DNA from: Rhynchopus sp. YZ270_cl-10
Lineage: Eukaryota > Euglenozoa > Diplonemea > Diplonemida > Diplonemidae
Assembly: GCA_964035575.1 (NCBI GenBank)
Contig: OZ037880.1
Coordinates: 62,001-126,000, forward strand
DNA length: 64,000 nt
Reading direction: 5' to 3'
Shown here one piece after another: positions 53,028 to 63,971 of the stretch. The translations under genes and the position numbers were made by a program. How positions within the stretch are numbered: the first letter of the stretch is position 1; the number at the start of each line of letters is the position of its first letter. Under the pieces are notes generated by a model that worked only from the letters and a program-made list of their open reading frames with translations, ran no database searches and was not told the DNA's origin.

Positions 53028-53337
53028 CTCGTCTAATGAAATCAGAAGCTAGCTAAAGAAACGAACACATAGAAGCGCGTCTTGAGAGTGCACCATGTGA
53101 ACCTAATCCGAGAAACTTCAGATTATGCTAAGCCTCTCAGTGCTTAGCTCTAGTAGGGGGCAGAAAAGGGGTGTTGGTGGAGACGGGAGGGGAGGGGAGG
53201 AGAAAAAGAGGGTGTGTTTGTTTACTGTGTTCTAACGGCAACTATAGTTGCTTTTTTTTTTGAAACTCCGATTCTACTGCTAGTTTGCTCCCATACATTT
53301 CTATGTTCATGTGAAAATTAAAAAAATCAAAACAAAA
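53028..53337. other. Intergenic spacer with one family A hairpin
   Basis: About 310 bp. A family A relative lies at about 53098..53150 (TGCTAAGCCTCTCAGTGCTT) with an extra inserted hairpin (AATCCGAGAAACTTCAGATT). No gene. Confidence 0.6.
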
Positions 53338-56300
53338 TCATTCTGCCGCCTCGTCCGGGTTGGCAACGTCCTTCACCCCGACAGCAGTGAGGTAGTCTAC
53401 TGCGACAAGCTTTTGGAAGTTTTTGAAGTTCACAACTGCGAAGGTCGTTGGCTGCGAGACGTCGTAGCCGTCCACAACACCTGCCTTCCCTATCACGTTG
53501 CTGTTCACATAGCCTGCCTGCGGCTTGACACGCACAACACTACCTATGGGGGGGAGAGCTTCCTCCAGCTGCACAGTGTCTGTCAGAATGACTGCCTTGC
53601 GTTGTCCATCCACACTCCTCGCCTCCATGTCTTGTGCACGTGTCCGCACGCCATGTGCCTCTTCTATCTCAACGTCGGTAAGGGTAGTGCCAGGTTGCAA
53701 AGTGGACACCAGTACATCCCCGTCAAGGGTGGTGTACAGTACACGTTGGTTCGCGATTTTACCTCGCCTCCCCCCATTAAGCTCCATCTCAAGCTCAAGA
53801 AGCGGGTTCGGTGGCGTCTCAGAGCGCACTGCAGCGATGTCCTCCTTCTTCTGCTCCTTCACCTCCTGCATGCGCTGCAGCTCTGCTGCGTAGGCGGCAG
53901 CGTGCTCCTGCTTTGTTTCGTTGTACACCCGAAGGGCAGTAGCTTCTTTGAAGGCACGCTTATGGTTCAAACGCGACAAAAACCAGACAAGAGTTCCTGT
54001 GGAAAAAGGGGTCAAAGCGAGTCAATTTGTGATAAGACATACCCCACAGATTCATGCAAACAAGCCACAGCAAAGTGGCAACAATGAGGTATTGGTTCGT
54101 CGACGACAGTGCGGAGGTGTCCTCGAAGGAGACTGCGCTGAGTGCGACAAGCAGGACACCAAAGAGGATGTGCAGGAGGCACATCACGTTCATGAGGATT
54201 GTGAGGAAGCGGGTGTACCAGGGCACCTTGAAGAGCATGAGCGCGAGGAGCAGGATGTGCACGAAGATGGTTGTGGCGAAGAGTGGTGGGCACTCCCGCT
54301 CCACGTTGTCTACTTCGGGTGCGACGCCAAGGATGCCTGCGACCACCGCCACACGCAGACCGTAGAACAGAAGAAAGTTCATCGACGCTGCTGTGCACGA
54401 CGTAAACGCAAACCCCCAACGGTCCTTGAACTGCGCATCCCCGGTGTGCTTGCTAGAGTAGAACCTGCGTGGAATAGGTGCAATAAAGAGGCTGGTCTTC
54501 ACAACGTCACCCGGGTTGTCTTGGTCCAGCGTATTCGAGGTCACACAGCGTGCGTACACAACCTCAGAGTGGAAGCCTTTCATGCACAGAATGCTGTTCG
54601 TGTTGCGCATGTTGATCGCAGATGGGTCCACGTCGTCGGTGTCCGCGCCTGCGGCAGTCTTGCCCAGCTTCACGACCCTGCGGAAGAAGAACACAAGCAG
54701 TACAAGGGGGAGGATTGCTACCACCGCAATCGCAATGATGCCCACTGCAACGTGGCTTGCTTGCTTCTCAGAAATCGCCGCCACCGCAGTGAAGACCAAC
54801 GGAAACAAAAACAGAAACCAAAAGAAGATCGACAGCGACGGATAGAACACCTTCGCCAGCCCCGTGCGCAGTGCCTGCTCCCGCAGCTGCGCCTCCTTCT
54901 GCACGGGGGTGAGCGGCACCTCTGCGCTGCTTGCAGACGAGGTTGAGGAATGCGACTCGTTCTCCTTATCCTTCTGCTCCACTTCCTTCACAACTGCCTC
55001 GATATGCGCATTCACTTCAGAACCCTCTGAGTCCGCAGAGTTGCTCCCATCCTTGGATTTGCTCTGATCCTTTTCTGCATCCCGCTTCCGCTTCTTCGCC
55101 GCCTCCAGCTTCGCAGAGGTATCATCCCCTCGGCTTTTCTTGTGAAGTTTGTACAACGCCTTTCTATAGTAGAACGCCGCCAGCACCATGTGCAGGCAGA
55201 GCAGTATCAAGAGAAGCAGCATCCCCCACATGAGGCGTCCCACCTCACCTCCAAAGGCGCTGGGCTTAGGGAAGTGCACAATCCACTCCAGGTCCGCAGC
55301 CGCCTGGCTCATGTCGACAGGGGAGCACCCGGTACGCAGGTAGCCTGCAAGGATCTGGCACTCAACAACAATGATGAAGATGCACGAAAGGTGCTCCGAT
55401 GCAAGCGAGTGTGTGACCCCCGTCACAAGCACCATGATAAGCAGCGCACCCAACAGCTTCGCACGCCACCCATGCGAAAGCTGTGTGCACTGTGCGCCCT
55501 CCAGGCCAGGCCGGCAGTCGCAGACTCCAAACTCATTGCAAAGACCTGCACCGTTGCACTGCTCGCGAGAAGGGTCCAAAGGATCGCACAGACAAGGGTG
55601 CATGTTGCACGTCTGCGCCTCCTCCAGTGCAGGGCATCCGATGTCCGCAGGGTTGAACCATGGTGGCAGCACACCGTTCGTCACGCTGCGTGTGCGCGAG
55701 GTGTCGCCTCTGTTGCACGGCTTCGAGCACGGCAGCCATTCGGACCAGTCGCCTACCTCGCAGAACTCAGGGATGGAGTAGTTCTGCACCTCCGACATAG
55801 GCAGGGCTGTGAGCGCCTGGCTCTTGCTTTCTGTGAGGCGGTACACCATCGAGTGGACACGGCTTGCAGACACCTTTGCATAGAAAAGCTCGACACGCAC
55901 GACGCCAGTGGTGGCACCCTCACCCTCAAGGGAGGTGAGCACGACGACCTCGTTCGCAAGAAACGTTGTCATGTACGTGTCGTACGCCACCACCTCCACG
56001 CTGTCCACCTCCGCCGCAGTCGGGAACACACGGTACAGCGAGCGCAGGCGATACCCCGGAGGCAGAACAAAGCTGTGTGCGACGTGCACCTCCACAGACG
56101 ACACCTGCTGTGCGGCTGCATCGCTTGCGTCAGGTGTGAAGGTGACGCTGCCTTGGAGGGGGATGTCGGCCAGCGCCTTGCCACGCATGTTGTACTGGTA
56201 CTCCTCGGACACATCCCCGCCGTGCTGTATGGCAAGCGTGTACACCCCCGCACCGCCCTCTGGGAAGGTCATATTGCACAGCAGGTAGTTCGCCCCGCCC

Positions 56301-58345
56301 TCCGCCTCCTGGCGCAGGGTCGTGCACACTGGCAGGGGCTCGGGGATGATGGGTGACGCGAAGACGACCTTCATGGCCGCAACGTCAAAGAGCAGTGGCA
56401 GCACAACCTCCACACGCAGCACGCCGTCTGTGCAGTGCTGCAGCGTCTCGGGCGAGACGCATGTATCGAGCACAGCACTTCCGATGACAGGCTTCGCACC
56501 AAAGAACGTCATGCTCTGCGAACCTGACTGCAGAATCAGATTCGGTGCCTGTACTGTGACGGACATGTCAAACGTGCCCGACGTGCCTTCAGTCACACGC
56601 AGGGTGCATTGTATTGCCTGTGACGTCAGCGCAGTGCGGTCGATCACGCACGTTGGTGGCGGTGCAGGCGCGTTCCCGAAGCCGTTCAACACAAAGACCA
56701 CTTCTGGGTTCTGCTCTGCGAGCCCGGGGATTAGAAAGTTTGCCCCACGCAGGAAGAGGCGGGTGTTGTTCTTGCACTCCGCAAGCACGTTGACTTCGCA
56801 CCCAGACACAGCGAAGATGCGTGGGCGTGGGAGCACTGCCTTTGGTATTCTTGTTGCGGGGTTCCCGTTCACGAAGACGTGGACTGCAGACCAGCCGTCC
56901 TGCGAGGCGGGGATGTCGAGCACACACGACGCTTCCATCTGGTCGTTTTCGGTGTAGTTCGCACAGACAGCCTCGCGCTGACCAGGGGGGTACAGCGCCT
57001 CTGTCCACCCGACCACGACACCGAACACATCGTTTCCGCCGACAATGATTTCGGGGAAGAACTGCGCATCAATGACTGGCCAGAACATGACAGCAACAGT
57101 CGCACCTGCACGTACACCTTTGATCGTGAGCGAAGGAACGCAGCCAATCCACACCGCACCCATGTCCTGCACGCAGTCCTGCAGGGAGTACTCAACAATA
57201 GGGACGTAGGGCGTAGCGTCGACGTCAAGGAAGAAGGCGTTCGAGTCGAGCTGCCCAGAGGTCAGCAGGCCGGTCAGGTCGTTGTTCGTGTTGAGCGCCG
57301 CCATGTTGCTTGGCAGTGCTGCAGGAGTCAGGTGCAGCTGCCACAGCCCCACTGCATCGCGTGGGATGGTCAGCGTGCAGCGCACCCGCCCGTCAATGCC
57401 AGTCACCACCTCCGTGATCTGGCATGTAATAGGCGAGCCACCCCCTGAACGCGAGTACCCTGTCACCTCCACGCTGAAGGCGGCCGCCCTATTAACCTGG
57501 TCCAGCGGAAACTCTAGCATCGGAGTCACCACAGTGTCAAAGGGCACAACCACCACTGAGAGCGTGTCGCTGAAGTCGTGTCCGAAGATGTCGATCTCGC
57601 TTCCATCCCCGCATTGGTTGAGCACCGCGTACTTGCTGTATGTTGCACACTTTCCAGTGTTTTCTGTGCCGTTTACACTCATGATAGTTGGCTTTGGGAT
57701 TATCTTCACAACCTTTCTGAAGTAAGCCGGCTGGAAGAGAGAGCTCCAGGACACTGCGGAGAGGCTGCGCTCTGTGACTGAGTAGTCGCCCTTTGTTGTG
57801 AGGGGAAGCTGGATGCGTGAGGAGGAGCCGGTTGCAACCTCTGCGAGGGCGACGCAGTTGAGCACATACGCTGCGTCGCCTGGGGCAGGGCAGCTGATGT
57901 TGAGGTGCAGGTTCTGGCAAGGGTGCGTCGTGGCACGCATCACAGGTGCAAAGGACGCAACGGAGCTGACCACTGCTAGGGCAGGTCCGATGATCACGTC
58001 GTCAACGTCCACAACAGGTGGATCGAGTGATGTGCATCCGGTCTGCGGTGTGGTGCATGTACACGATGGTGCAACAGGGCCAAGCGATGTGCACGTTATA
58101 TCCTGCGTCGCGCAACCTCCACAAGTAGACAAACACTCAGGCTTCTGAAACGACGACCCCGTACATCCACAGGTCCCGGTCACCTCATCCCACATCCCAA
58201 TAAGGCATTGGCTCAGCCCCTTCAGCGCATCGCATGATGTGTACACAACATCTGTCGGCGTATTGAGAATGTACGCCTCCACCCCTGCACCTAGTGCACA
58301 GAGACAGAGCAGACGGAGCCACGCATTGGACACAGCGAAGGTCAT
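53338..58345 (-). CDS. Large polytopic surface protein with TSP1 and EGF modules
   Basis: 1653 aa from exons 54043..58345 and 53338..53996, joined over a 46-nt intron (53997..54042) that restores LWGTLVWFLSRLNHKRAF. The start at 58345 gives the signal peptide MTFAVSNAWLRLLCLCALGA. A Cys-rich N-terminal module is followed by several beta-sandwich repeats of about 100-130 residues of IPT/TIG or filamin-like appearance. Residues about 863-920 are a thrombospondin type 1 repeat (WSEWLPCSKPCNRGDTSRTR), then an EGF module (CNGAGLCNEFGVCDCRPG). From about residue 960 there are roughly nine hydrophobic helices. A charged Lys/Glu/Ser loop (about 1067-1140) follows the third. The ~215-residue tail is cytosolic. 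The shape recalls adhesion or TRP-like receptors. Role unknown. Confidence 0.8.
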
Positions 58346-58523
58346 TGCATGGTGTGCAGAACAGTGTGTGTTGCTGGGTGGTGTTTGGAAAAGTTGGGGT
58401 GAAGAAAAAGGCCACAAATAAATATACCCACCCTTGTCTTAAGAATTCGTGTACGACAGCCCTGCCCACCCCCAATTGCGCAACAACGACAACTGGGGGA
58501 ACGTTTCAAAAAAAGAAAAACAA

Positions 58524-60274
58524 TCATTTGCCTTGCGACCTGCACCTCCGCTCCTGCGCGACAGCACTGCAGTAGCTAGGCGAGAGAAGCGGTTTGAGCG
58601 TGGTGGCAGCGATGTCGAGAGTGTCGTCTGCCCAGTCTGCTAAAGGCGTCTGCTGCAGCACGGTGTGCACCCCTTCGCTCTCGTAGGGAAGCTCCATTCT
58701 GACGCAGGCCCCAAGCACCTTGATCAGGTCATCCACTGCGAAGAAGCTGTGCGGCTTCGTAGCAACGTGCTCTGCTAGCGCAGTGCAGGCGCTTCGGGAT
58801 TGTGCTGCCGCCCACATCAGACACGCCAGGTCAGTGGCTTGATCTGCCTCAATGGCAAGCAAGGACACCCTTTGGAAGAGCGGTGGTGGCACGGCCCTGA
58901 GGGACGCAGCTGTGGCCACAAGCTTGCTCAGCAGGGTCACATCTGTGCAAAGTGAAGCAGGTTCAAGCAGTACTGCAAGAAGGCCTGGGGTGACACGGAG
59001 GGGGGCGGTGGTGAGGACCAAGGCTGCAGTCTCAGGCTGCAGCTCGGATGTGCGTGAAGGGTCGAGCAGGGCACGTTCCACGACACGGTGGAGGCGGGTG
59101 GCACGTCGTGACACAAAGAGGACATAGAGACGTGCCACGTCCTCAAGGTGCACAGTCTCACAGTGCTGGGTGCAGAACTTCTCAACGCTACCCAGAAACA
59201 CAACTACCTCCCTGGAGGTGGCGTTGTCTGCACAGTGCACTGCTAGGGGGAGAATCTCGTGGAATGGCTGGTGGCGGTGCGGGAGCTGCCTCAACAGCTC
59301 CTCTGCGCAGGGAAGCTGCAGCTGCAGTGCATGCAGCACGCACGTTGCGAGCCCACGCTGCCAGTGCGGGTACGAATTTGCGAGGGAGATGAGCAGGGTG
59401 TCAACCTTCTGTGCATCACGCTCAATACCAAGCCACCCATTATGCAACTCCTGCAGGTTCACGTACCCGACACGCGTGTTGGCAAGCAGGAAGGTGTGCA
59501 CTCTGGCAAGCAACGGGTGCTCAATGTACACAGGTCCGCGTTGCGTTGCACGTACATAGTATGTGAGGACTGTGAAGGCCTTACCCCATGCATTGCAATG
59601 CGACGCATCTACAGATGAGATATCGCCCGTCTGTGCTAAGTGCTTGATGACCATCTCCACGGCAGGCCGGAAAAAGCAGTTTGTCTTAAAGCACACATAC
59701 GCCAGGTCCACTAGAGCTGTGCATGTGAACAGCCCCTCATCACGCTGGAAGAGATGCGCCAAAGGGACCGAAGGTGTCTTGCGGTGTCGCACCGACGCCT
59801 CCGCAAATGCGCAGAGCTGTGCTGGGAAGGCGTCCTTCAGGCTTTTGCTTGGGAGGACCTGTTTGGGGATGTGTTAATAATGTGGATGGGTGGGGTAGTG
59901 GGAACAATACCTCGCTCCAGAGCTCATCGGGGATCTTCTTCTTCGTTTCGTACAATTTGTTGATGTGCAGAACAGTGCTCTGTGGGAAGACGAAAATGGA
60001 AACCAAAAATGTCACTTTGTCGTTCCCTCACCCTTCTTATAGTTGTTTGATGCGTTGGCGCTTCCACACACACCATCTCTCACCTGTTGGGTGGTGTTGC
60101 GGAGTACGGTTGGGGTGAACGACGTTGACACTTTCCGCTCACAAAGTAAAAAAAAAATGTTTACTTTCTGGGGGCATCCAAAGAAAGATGGCAACAAAAA
60201 AACAAACAACATTGCGAGCATACCATGCCAGGAACACGATTCGCGAGAAGACACACATTGCGGCGGAACGTCAT
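58524..60274 (-). CDS. Alpha-helical repeat protein with mitochondrial leader
   Basis: 484 aa from exons 60224..60274, 59911..59979 and 58524..59858. Exon 1 encodes only MTFRRNVCLLANRVPGM, a textbook mitochondrial leader. Exon 2 adds STVLHINKLYETKKKIPDEL. The main exon is helical throughout, with Leu/Ala-rich repeats of about 35-40 residues (LADWADDTLDIAATTLKPLL, VLGACVRMELPYES). All junctions are phase 0. Intron 1 (244 nt) contains a family F repeat, intron 2 is 52 nt. The frame is open at a GTG at 59792 but that is internal. Resembles the octotricopeptide/FASTK-like helical proteins of mitochondrial RNA metabolism. No exact family. Confidence 0.75.
60010..60148. repeat. Family F dispersed repeat inside an intron
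   Basis: About 140 bp, from GTCACTTTGTCGTTCCCTC to CTTTCCGCTCACAAAGTA. Same orientation as 16416, opposite to 34174. Confidence 0.75.
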
Positions 60275-60820
60275 CTTCTTTGTCTATTATTATTTGTACT
60301 TCACTGCTCCGCAGACACGTCGCTCCTGCTGAGTCCAGGCATCTCATGCACAACACATCCTGGGAGACTCTCTATAGCTCTATAGGCATATGACGAGTAC
60401 GAACCTAATTTTTTGAGCCCCGTTTTTATACGAACACTGGTGGTAAGGTGTGAGGTGGGGGAGCGAAACGGCCTTAAGTAGTTTCCAAAGTTTCCTTCCC
60501 CGCTTTTTTTTTTTTTTTGTACTATTCCATGGCTTCTCCACGGTGTATACGCAAAAACGTAGAAGTGGTTGTGGACTGCCTTCACAGCAATCTCCAGCAT
60601 ATAAACGCGCCTCCCCACACCCGGTGCAGCTATATAACGCCGGGGGGATAGGGAAGGGGGAGGGGATACCGACCGATCGCGAGTAAGTCTTAAAAAAAGC
60701 AAGGGGTAAAAATTGTGCAAACGCCGTAGTGCACTGCACAGGCACGGACGCTCCCTGGAGGGGGGCAGTCGGAGTACCCCACAAAAAAAAAAAATAAACG
60801 GAACAGAGTGCCGTGCCAAG
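60275..60820. other. Intergenic, no gene seen
   Basis: About 550 bp between two genes, mixed composition with a T-run near 60506. No exon or repeat recognised. Confidence 0.55.
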
Positions 60821-61971
60821 CTACTCTTCGTCTTTGGAAGCCATCTCGGAGATCTCGTAGCAGCTTGCAGAGGACGCCTTCTCTTGCACTGCGTTCCTGG
60901 TGCCCTCGTCCGGCTGTGGAAAAAAGGTTCAGTGTTTACATTCACGGTAGTATACAGATTCAGGTGCAACCAACCTCAGGCACGATGTGCGGTTTTGGAG
61001 GGGGCTTTGTCCAATGGTTGGTTGCATGCTATCTCTTCAGGGAGACATGATAGAGAGCAGTGGGCTGCACGTACTCGAGTCAAAGGGAAAGAAGGTTGGA
61101 CATACATTGAACACCTGGTGCCATTTGAGGGACACATCGGGAACCACGTCGCCGTTCTCTTTGTATACAGGGTTGCGCAAGTGGTTCATTGCACCGAGTC
61201 CGCGTTGGTGTGCCTGGTGTGGTGGGGGTAGGGGTAGAGGCAAAGTCGCAGTGGTCATAAAAGAGGTGGGGGTGTGAAAGGTTGTACATACGACTTCGTC
61301 GTGACGCCGTTTCGCGTCTTCTATTTCTGCTAGGAAAATGCTTCGTGCGCGCGCCTTGTTCCCCAAGAACAACATTGACCAGCCAACGAAGAGACGCGAC
61401 TTGCTCTGTTTGGATATTACATTTTTTTTGAATTGTTGCACAAATCACATACCTTGCCATCCTCATCTGCAAGCAGGCATGCACAGTAGAAAAGCTTTAC
61501 CGCATATTCTATCGCTTTGGGCACATTCCGCACTGATGCGAAGCCGCCACCGAGCGTCGAAATGTAGGCCTGTTCTGACAAAATCCGTGCCCGGACCCTG
61601 AGGAGCCAGGCCATGTGGCGGTGCCCGTTCATACAGACGTCTGTGCAGTGGTAAGGTGCTGGGGAGACGATGATGAGTCTGTGCTCGGGGAAGGGCACGG
61701 CCCAACGGCCGCACACCCATACGCTGTCCCCGCTGGTGGGTGCGCAGTGCATGTTGCCCACCAGCAGGTCCGCGTCCTCGTCGTAGGCCACGTCCCACTC
61801 CACGTCTTGTGCATGTGTCCTGTCGCCAGCCTCACGCTCCTCAAGCATCGCCACCAAAAAGTTGAACGCCGGCAGCGACCTGCAGCTGCAAAGCACCCAC
61901 CGCTCCTGGCACGCCACCTCCCCCGCAAGGTTGCGCACCATCCCGTACGCCCACACATCTTTTCGCTCCAT
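60821..61971 (-). CDS. Unidentified four-exon protein
   Basis: 277 aa from exons 61453..61971, 61292..61405, 61106..61213 and 60821..60913; all junctions phase 0; introns 47, 78 and 192 nt. Start MERKDVWAYGMVRNLAGEVA. Exon 1 is globular with a WSD-like mix of strands (VGNMHCAPTSGDSVWVCGRW, LIIVSPAPYHCTDVC). From residue about 140, LGGGFASVRNVPKAIEYAVK and SRLFVGWSMLFLGNKARARS look like TPR-type helix pairs, followed by KRRHDEVAHQRGLGAMNHL. The tail is PDEGTRNAVQEKASSASCYE and ends acidic. The helical part resembles a small conserved eukaryotic family of unknown function, but I cannot name it. One additional exon inside the 192-nt gap cannot be excluded. Confidence 0.65.
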
Positions 61972-62166
61972 CGAATATGCTCTCCCCTGGTGGTGGAGGG
62001 GATGGGATGTGGTGGTGGGTAGAGAGGGATTCAAAGGGAAAACTGTCACGCATTTTTTTGAATCTGGTTAGTGTAGAAAATGAAAAGCTGGCAAGATTCT
62101 TAAGCCCTCTTAGCCACCTAACACGCTAGATGCCACTGCGCTTCACCCCATCTTCAATACACCCCA

Positions 62167-62724
62167 TTAGTTACTTGTTGTGTACATTACGGGGTCACAG
62201 GAGAAGTGCGGCTCGCTTCCACTCCAGCGCTGAAAACATGTTTTGATTTTATTGAGGTAGACGTCTCTGTGCGACGTGGTGCAGGCCGTGCCGACGTCTG
62301 CTGTGTAGGAGCACGACGACACAAGCTTGCTGAGGTCTTCCTCACCCGGGAGCACAAGCGTCGAGAACGCACCTATAGGGGAGCCTTCGTAGAGGATGGA
62401 CCCGCCGTACCAGCCTGCCGCAGTGGGGCTCAACGTCACTGTGTACGTTCCGGTGGTGACATAGGAGAAAGGGGCCGACGCAGTATCCTGGCATACGGTG
62501 TCATCCCCACCCCCCGCGTGCGTTACATTCGTGGACAGCCTGCACAGCTCCGCACTGTCGCCGGTGAGCACACCGCTCGCACGCAGACTCACCGTGCAGT
62601 CAATAACAGACCCCGCAGTGACACTCTGTGAGATGTTGCACGCAAAACTGCTTTGTGTCACATCCACAGAGGCACCGAGACACGGTGCTAGCAGGGTTGC
62701 CAGCACAATAAAGGCTGTGTGCAT
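62167..62724 (-). CDS. Small secreted glycoprotein, unknown family
   Basis: 185 aa, one exon. MHTAFIVLATLLAPCLGASV is a signal peptide. The mature part has eight or so cysteines (SFACNIS, DCTVSL, LCRLS, VCQDT, SSCSYT, ACTTSH, KTCFQR, SCDPVM), and sequons NIS and NVT, and a beta-rich look (GTYTVTLSPTAAGWYGGSIL). No transmembrane segment follows, so it is probably secreted. Family not recognised. Confidence 0.65.
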   Translation of the reverse strand: MHTAFIVLATLLAPCLGASVDVTQSSFACNISQSVTAGSVIDCTVSLRASGVLTGDSAELCRLSTNVTHAGGGDDTVCQDTASAPFSYVTTGTYTVTLSPTAAGWYGGSILYEGSPIGAFSTLVLPGEEDLSKLVSSCSYTADVGTACTTSHRDVYLNKIKTCFQRWSGSEPHFSCDPVMYTTSN

Positions 62725-63284
62725 TGCGCTATTAGGTGTTCAAAAGGCAAGGGTAAATATGTGTAAATGCAAAAAGCTAAATAAACACCATTTTGAAATC
62801 GTTGTCTGAAGGGAAGTGAAGTGTTGGGTAAAAAAACCTGAAATACAAAGCCCCCGACAGCTTGCTTCGGTGTAACCAGAACAATCGAGGTGTACCCCGA
62901 CCATGCTGTCCCCACATCCATTTTCGAAGAACATCTGATATGCCCATCCACCCGCTTCCTCTCATCACGTCAGATGAACGAAGATATTGCAGACACAGGG
63001 TAATTAAAAGATCAAAGTGATGTGCATATTTCCCTTCCATTCTGATACCAAAATGGACTACACCATAAAGAAAAAGAGCATTTTTTTGTGAACGACAATA
63101 CGAAAACTGGATGAAGTTACACTTTTCCTTTTTTCTTTTCGTACGACCGATCTCTCGTGGAGATGCAGCGAAACGCGGGCCGCTTTTTAAATTTTTAAGA
63201 TAAAAGTGAAATATACTCTACTATTCCCCACCCCCCTCACCCCTTTACCCTTCCCTCGAGGATCCGAAGCCCCTGAGTGACGAA
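62725..63284. other. Spacer with one full family C repeat
   Basis: About 560 bp between the small secreted protein and the DnaJ stop. Apart from the family C copy at 62829..62940 nothing is recognised. Confidence 0.6.
62829..62940 (+). repeat. Family C SINE-like repeat, full-length diverged copy
   Basis: CTGAAATACAAAGCCC, then GGTGTACCCCGACCATGCTG, CCCACATCCATTTTCG, AACATCTGATATG. Lacks the CTCTCGTG core of other copies. Confidence 0.7.
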
Positions 63285-63971
63285 CTATTCTTCATCCTCC
63301 TCGTCCTCCTCCTCCTCTTCTCGAGCTTCTCTTCGGCGCTGCCGTGCTTCCTCACCGACAGGCAGAAGGTCTGTGAGGTCGCCTTCACCTTCTATGCCTT
63401 TCATGATCTCGATCATTTGCAGCTTCTGTTGAGCGAAAAGGTGGGTAGAGTGTAGAGTGTAGAGTGTAGAGTGTAGAGTGTAGAGTGTAGAGTGTAGAGT
63501 GTAGAGTGTAGAGTGTAGAGTGTAGAGTGTAGAGTGTAGAGTGTAGAGTGTAGAGTGTAGAGTGTAGAGTGTAGAGTGTAGAGTGTAGAGTGTAGAGTGT
63601 AGAGTGTAGAGTGTAGAGTGTAGAGTGTAGAGTGTAGAGTGTAGAGTGTAGAGTGTAGAGTGTAGAGTGTAGAGTGTAGAGTGTAGAGTGTAGAGTGTAG
63701 AGTGTACTGTTAGGCTTTTGAGGCCTCAACATATCCAAAGTGACATATAGCATACCTGGTGATCATTCAGTGTGGGCATCTTGACCTGCACCGTCACCAG
63801 CATATCCCCAATCCTTCCCGTAATGCGTGACCGCATCCCTTCACCTGGCAAGACGATGACCCCACCATGCTCAATCGGCTCTGCTCGTTGAACGTGCAAG
63901 GCACGCCCATCCAAATGCGTGAAGTGTGTGGACACCCCTGTGAGCGCTTCGACCAGCGGTATGTCAAGCAG
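63285..63971 (-). CDS. DnaJ/HSP40 co-chaperone, C-terminal part; 5' exons beyond window
   Basis: Co-chaperone that delivers clients to HSP70. The window holds the last two exons, 63756..63971 and 63285..63425; the upstream exons are outside. Exon A reads IPLVEALTGVSTHFTHLDGR, IEHGGVIVLPGEGM, GRIGDMLVTVQVKMP, the C-terminal domain II of type II DnaJ proteins. Exon B joins in phase 0 after NDHQ and gives KLQMIEIMKGIEGEG followed by an acidic end of Glu and Asp. No EEVD tail. The 330-nt intron is mostly a 7-bp minisatellite. The J domain cannot be checked here. Confidence 0.85.
63445..63705. repeat. Minisatellite, 7-bp unit TAGAGTG, inside DnaJ intron
   Basis: About 37 nearly perfect copies. 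On the transcribed strand the unit is CACTCTA, pyrimidine-rich, ending about 20 bases before the 3' splice site. Confidence 0.95.

Noticed and set aside
54946-56356. Plus-strand frames up to about 400 codons opposite the TSP1/EGF gene
   Set aside because: Shadow frames of a well-supported gene; His/Arg-rich composition without domains.
35855-63705. CRISPR array
   Set aside because: The arrays are contiguous 7-8 bp tandem repeats without spacers, in a eukaryotic context.
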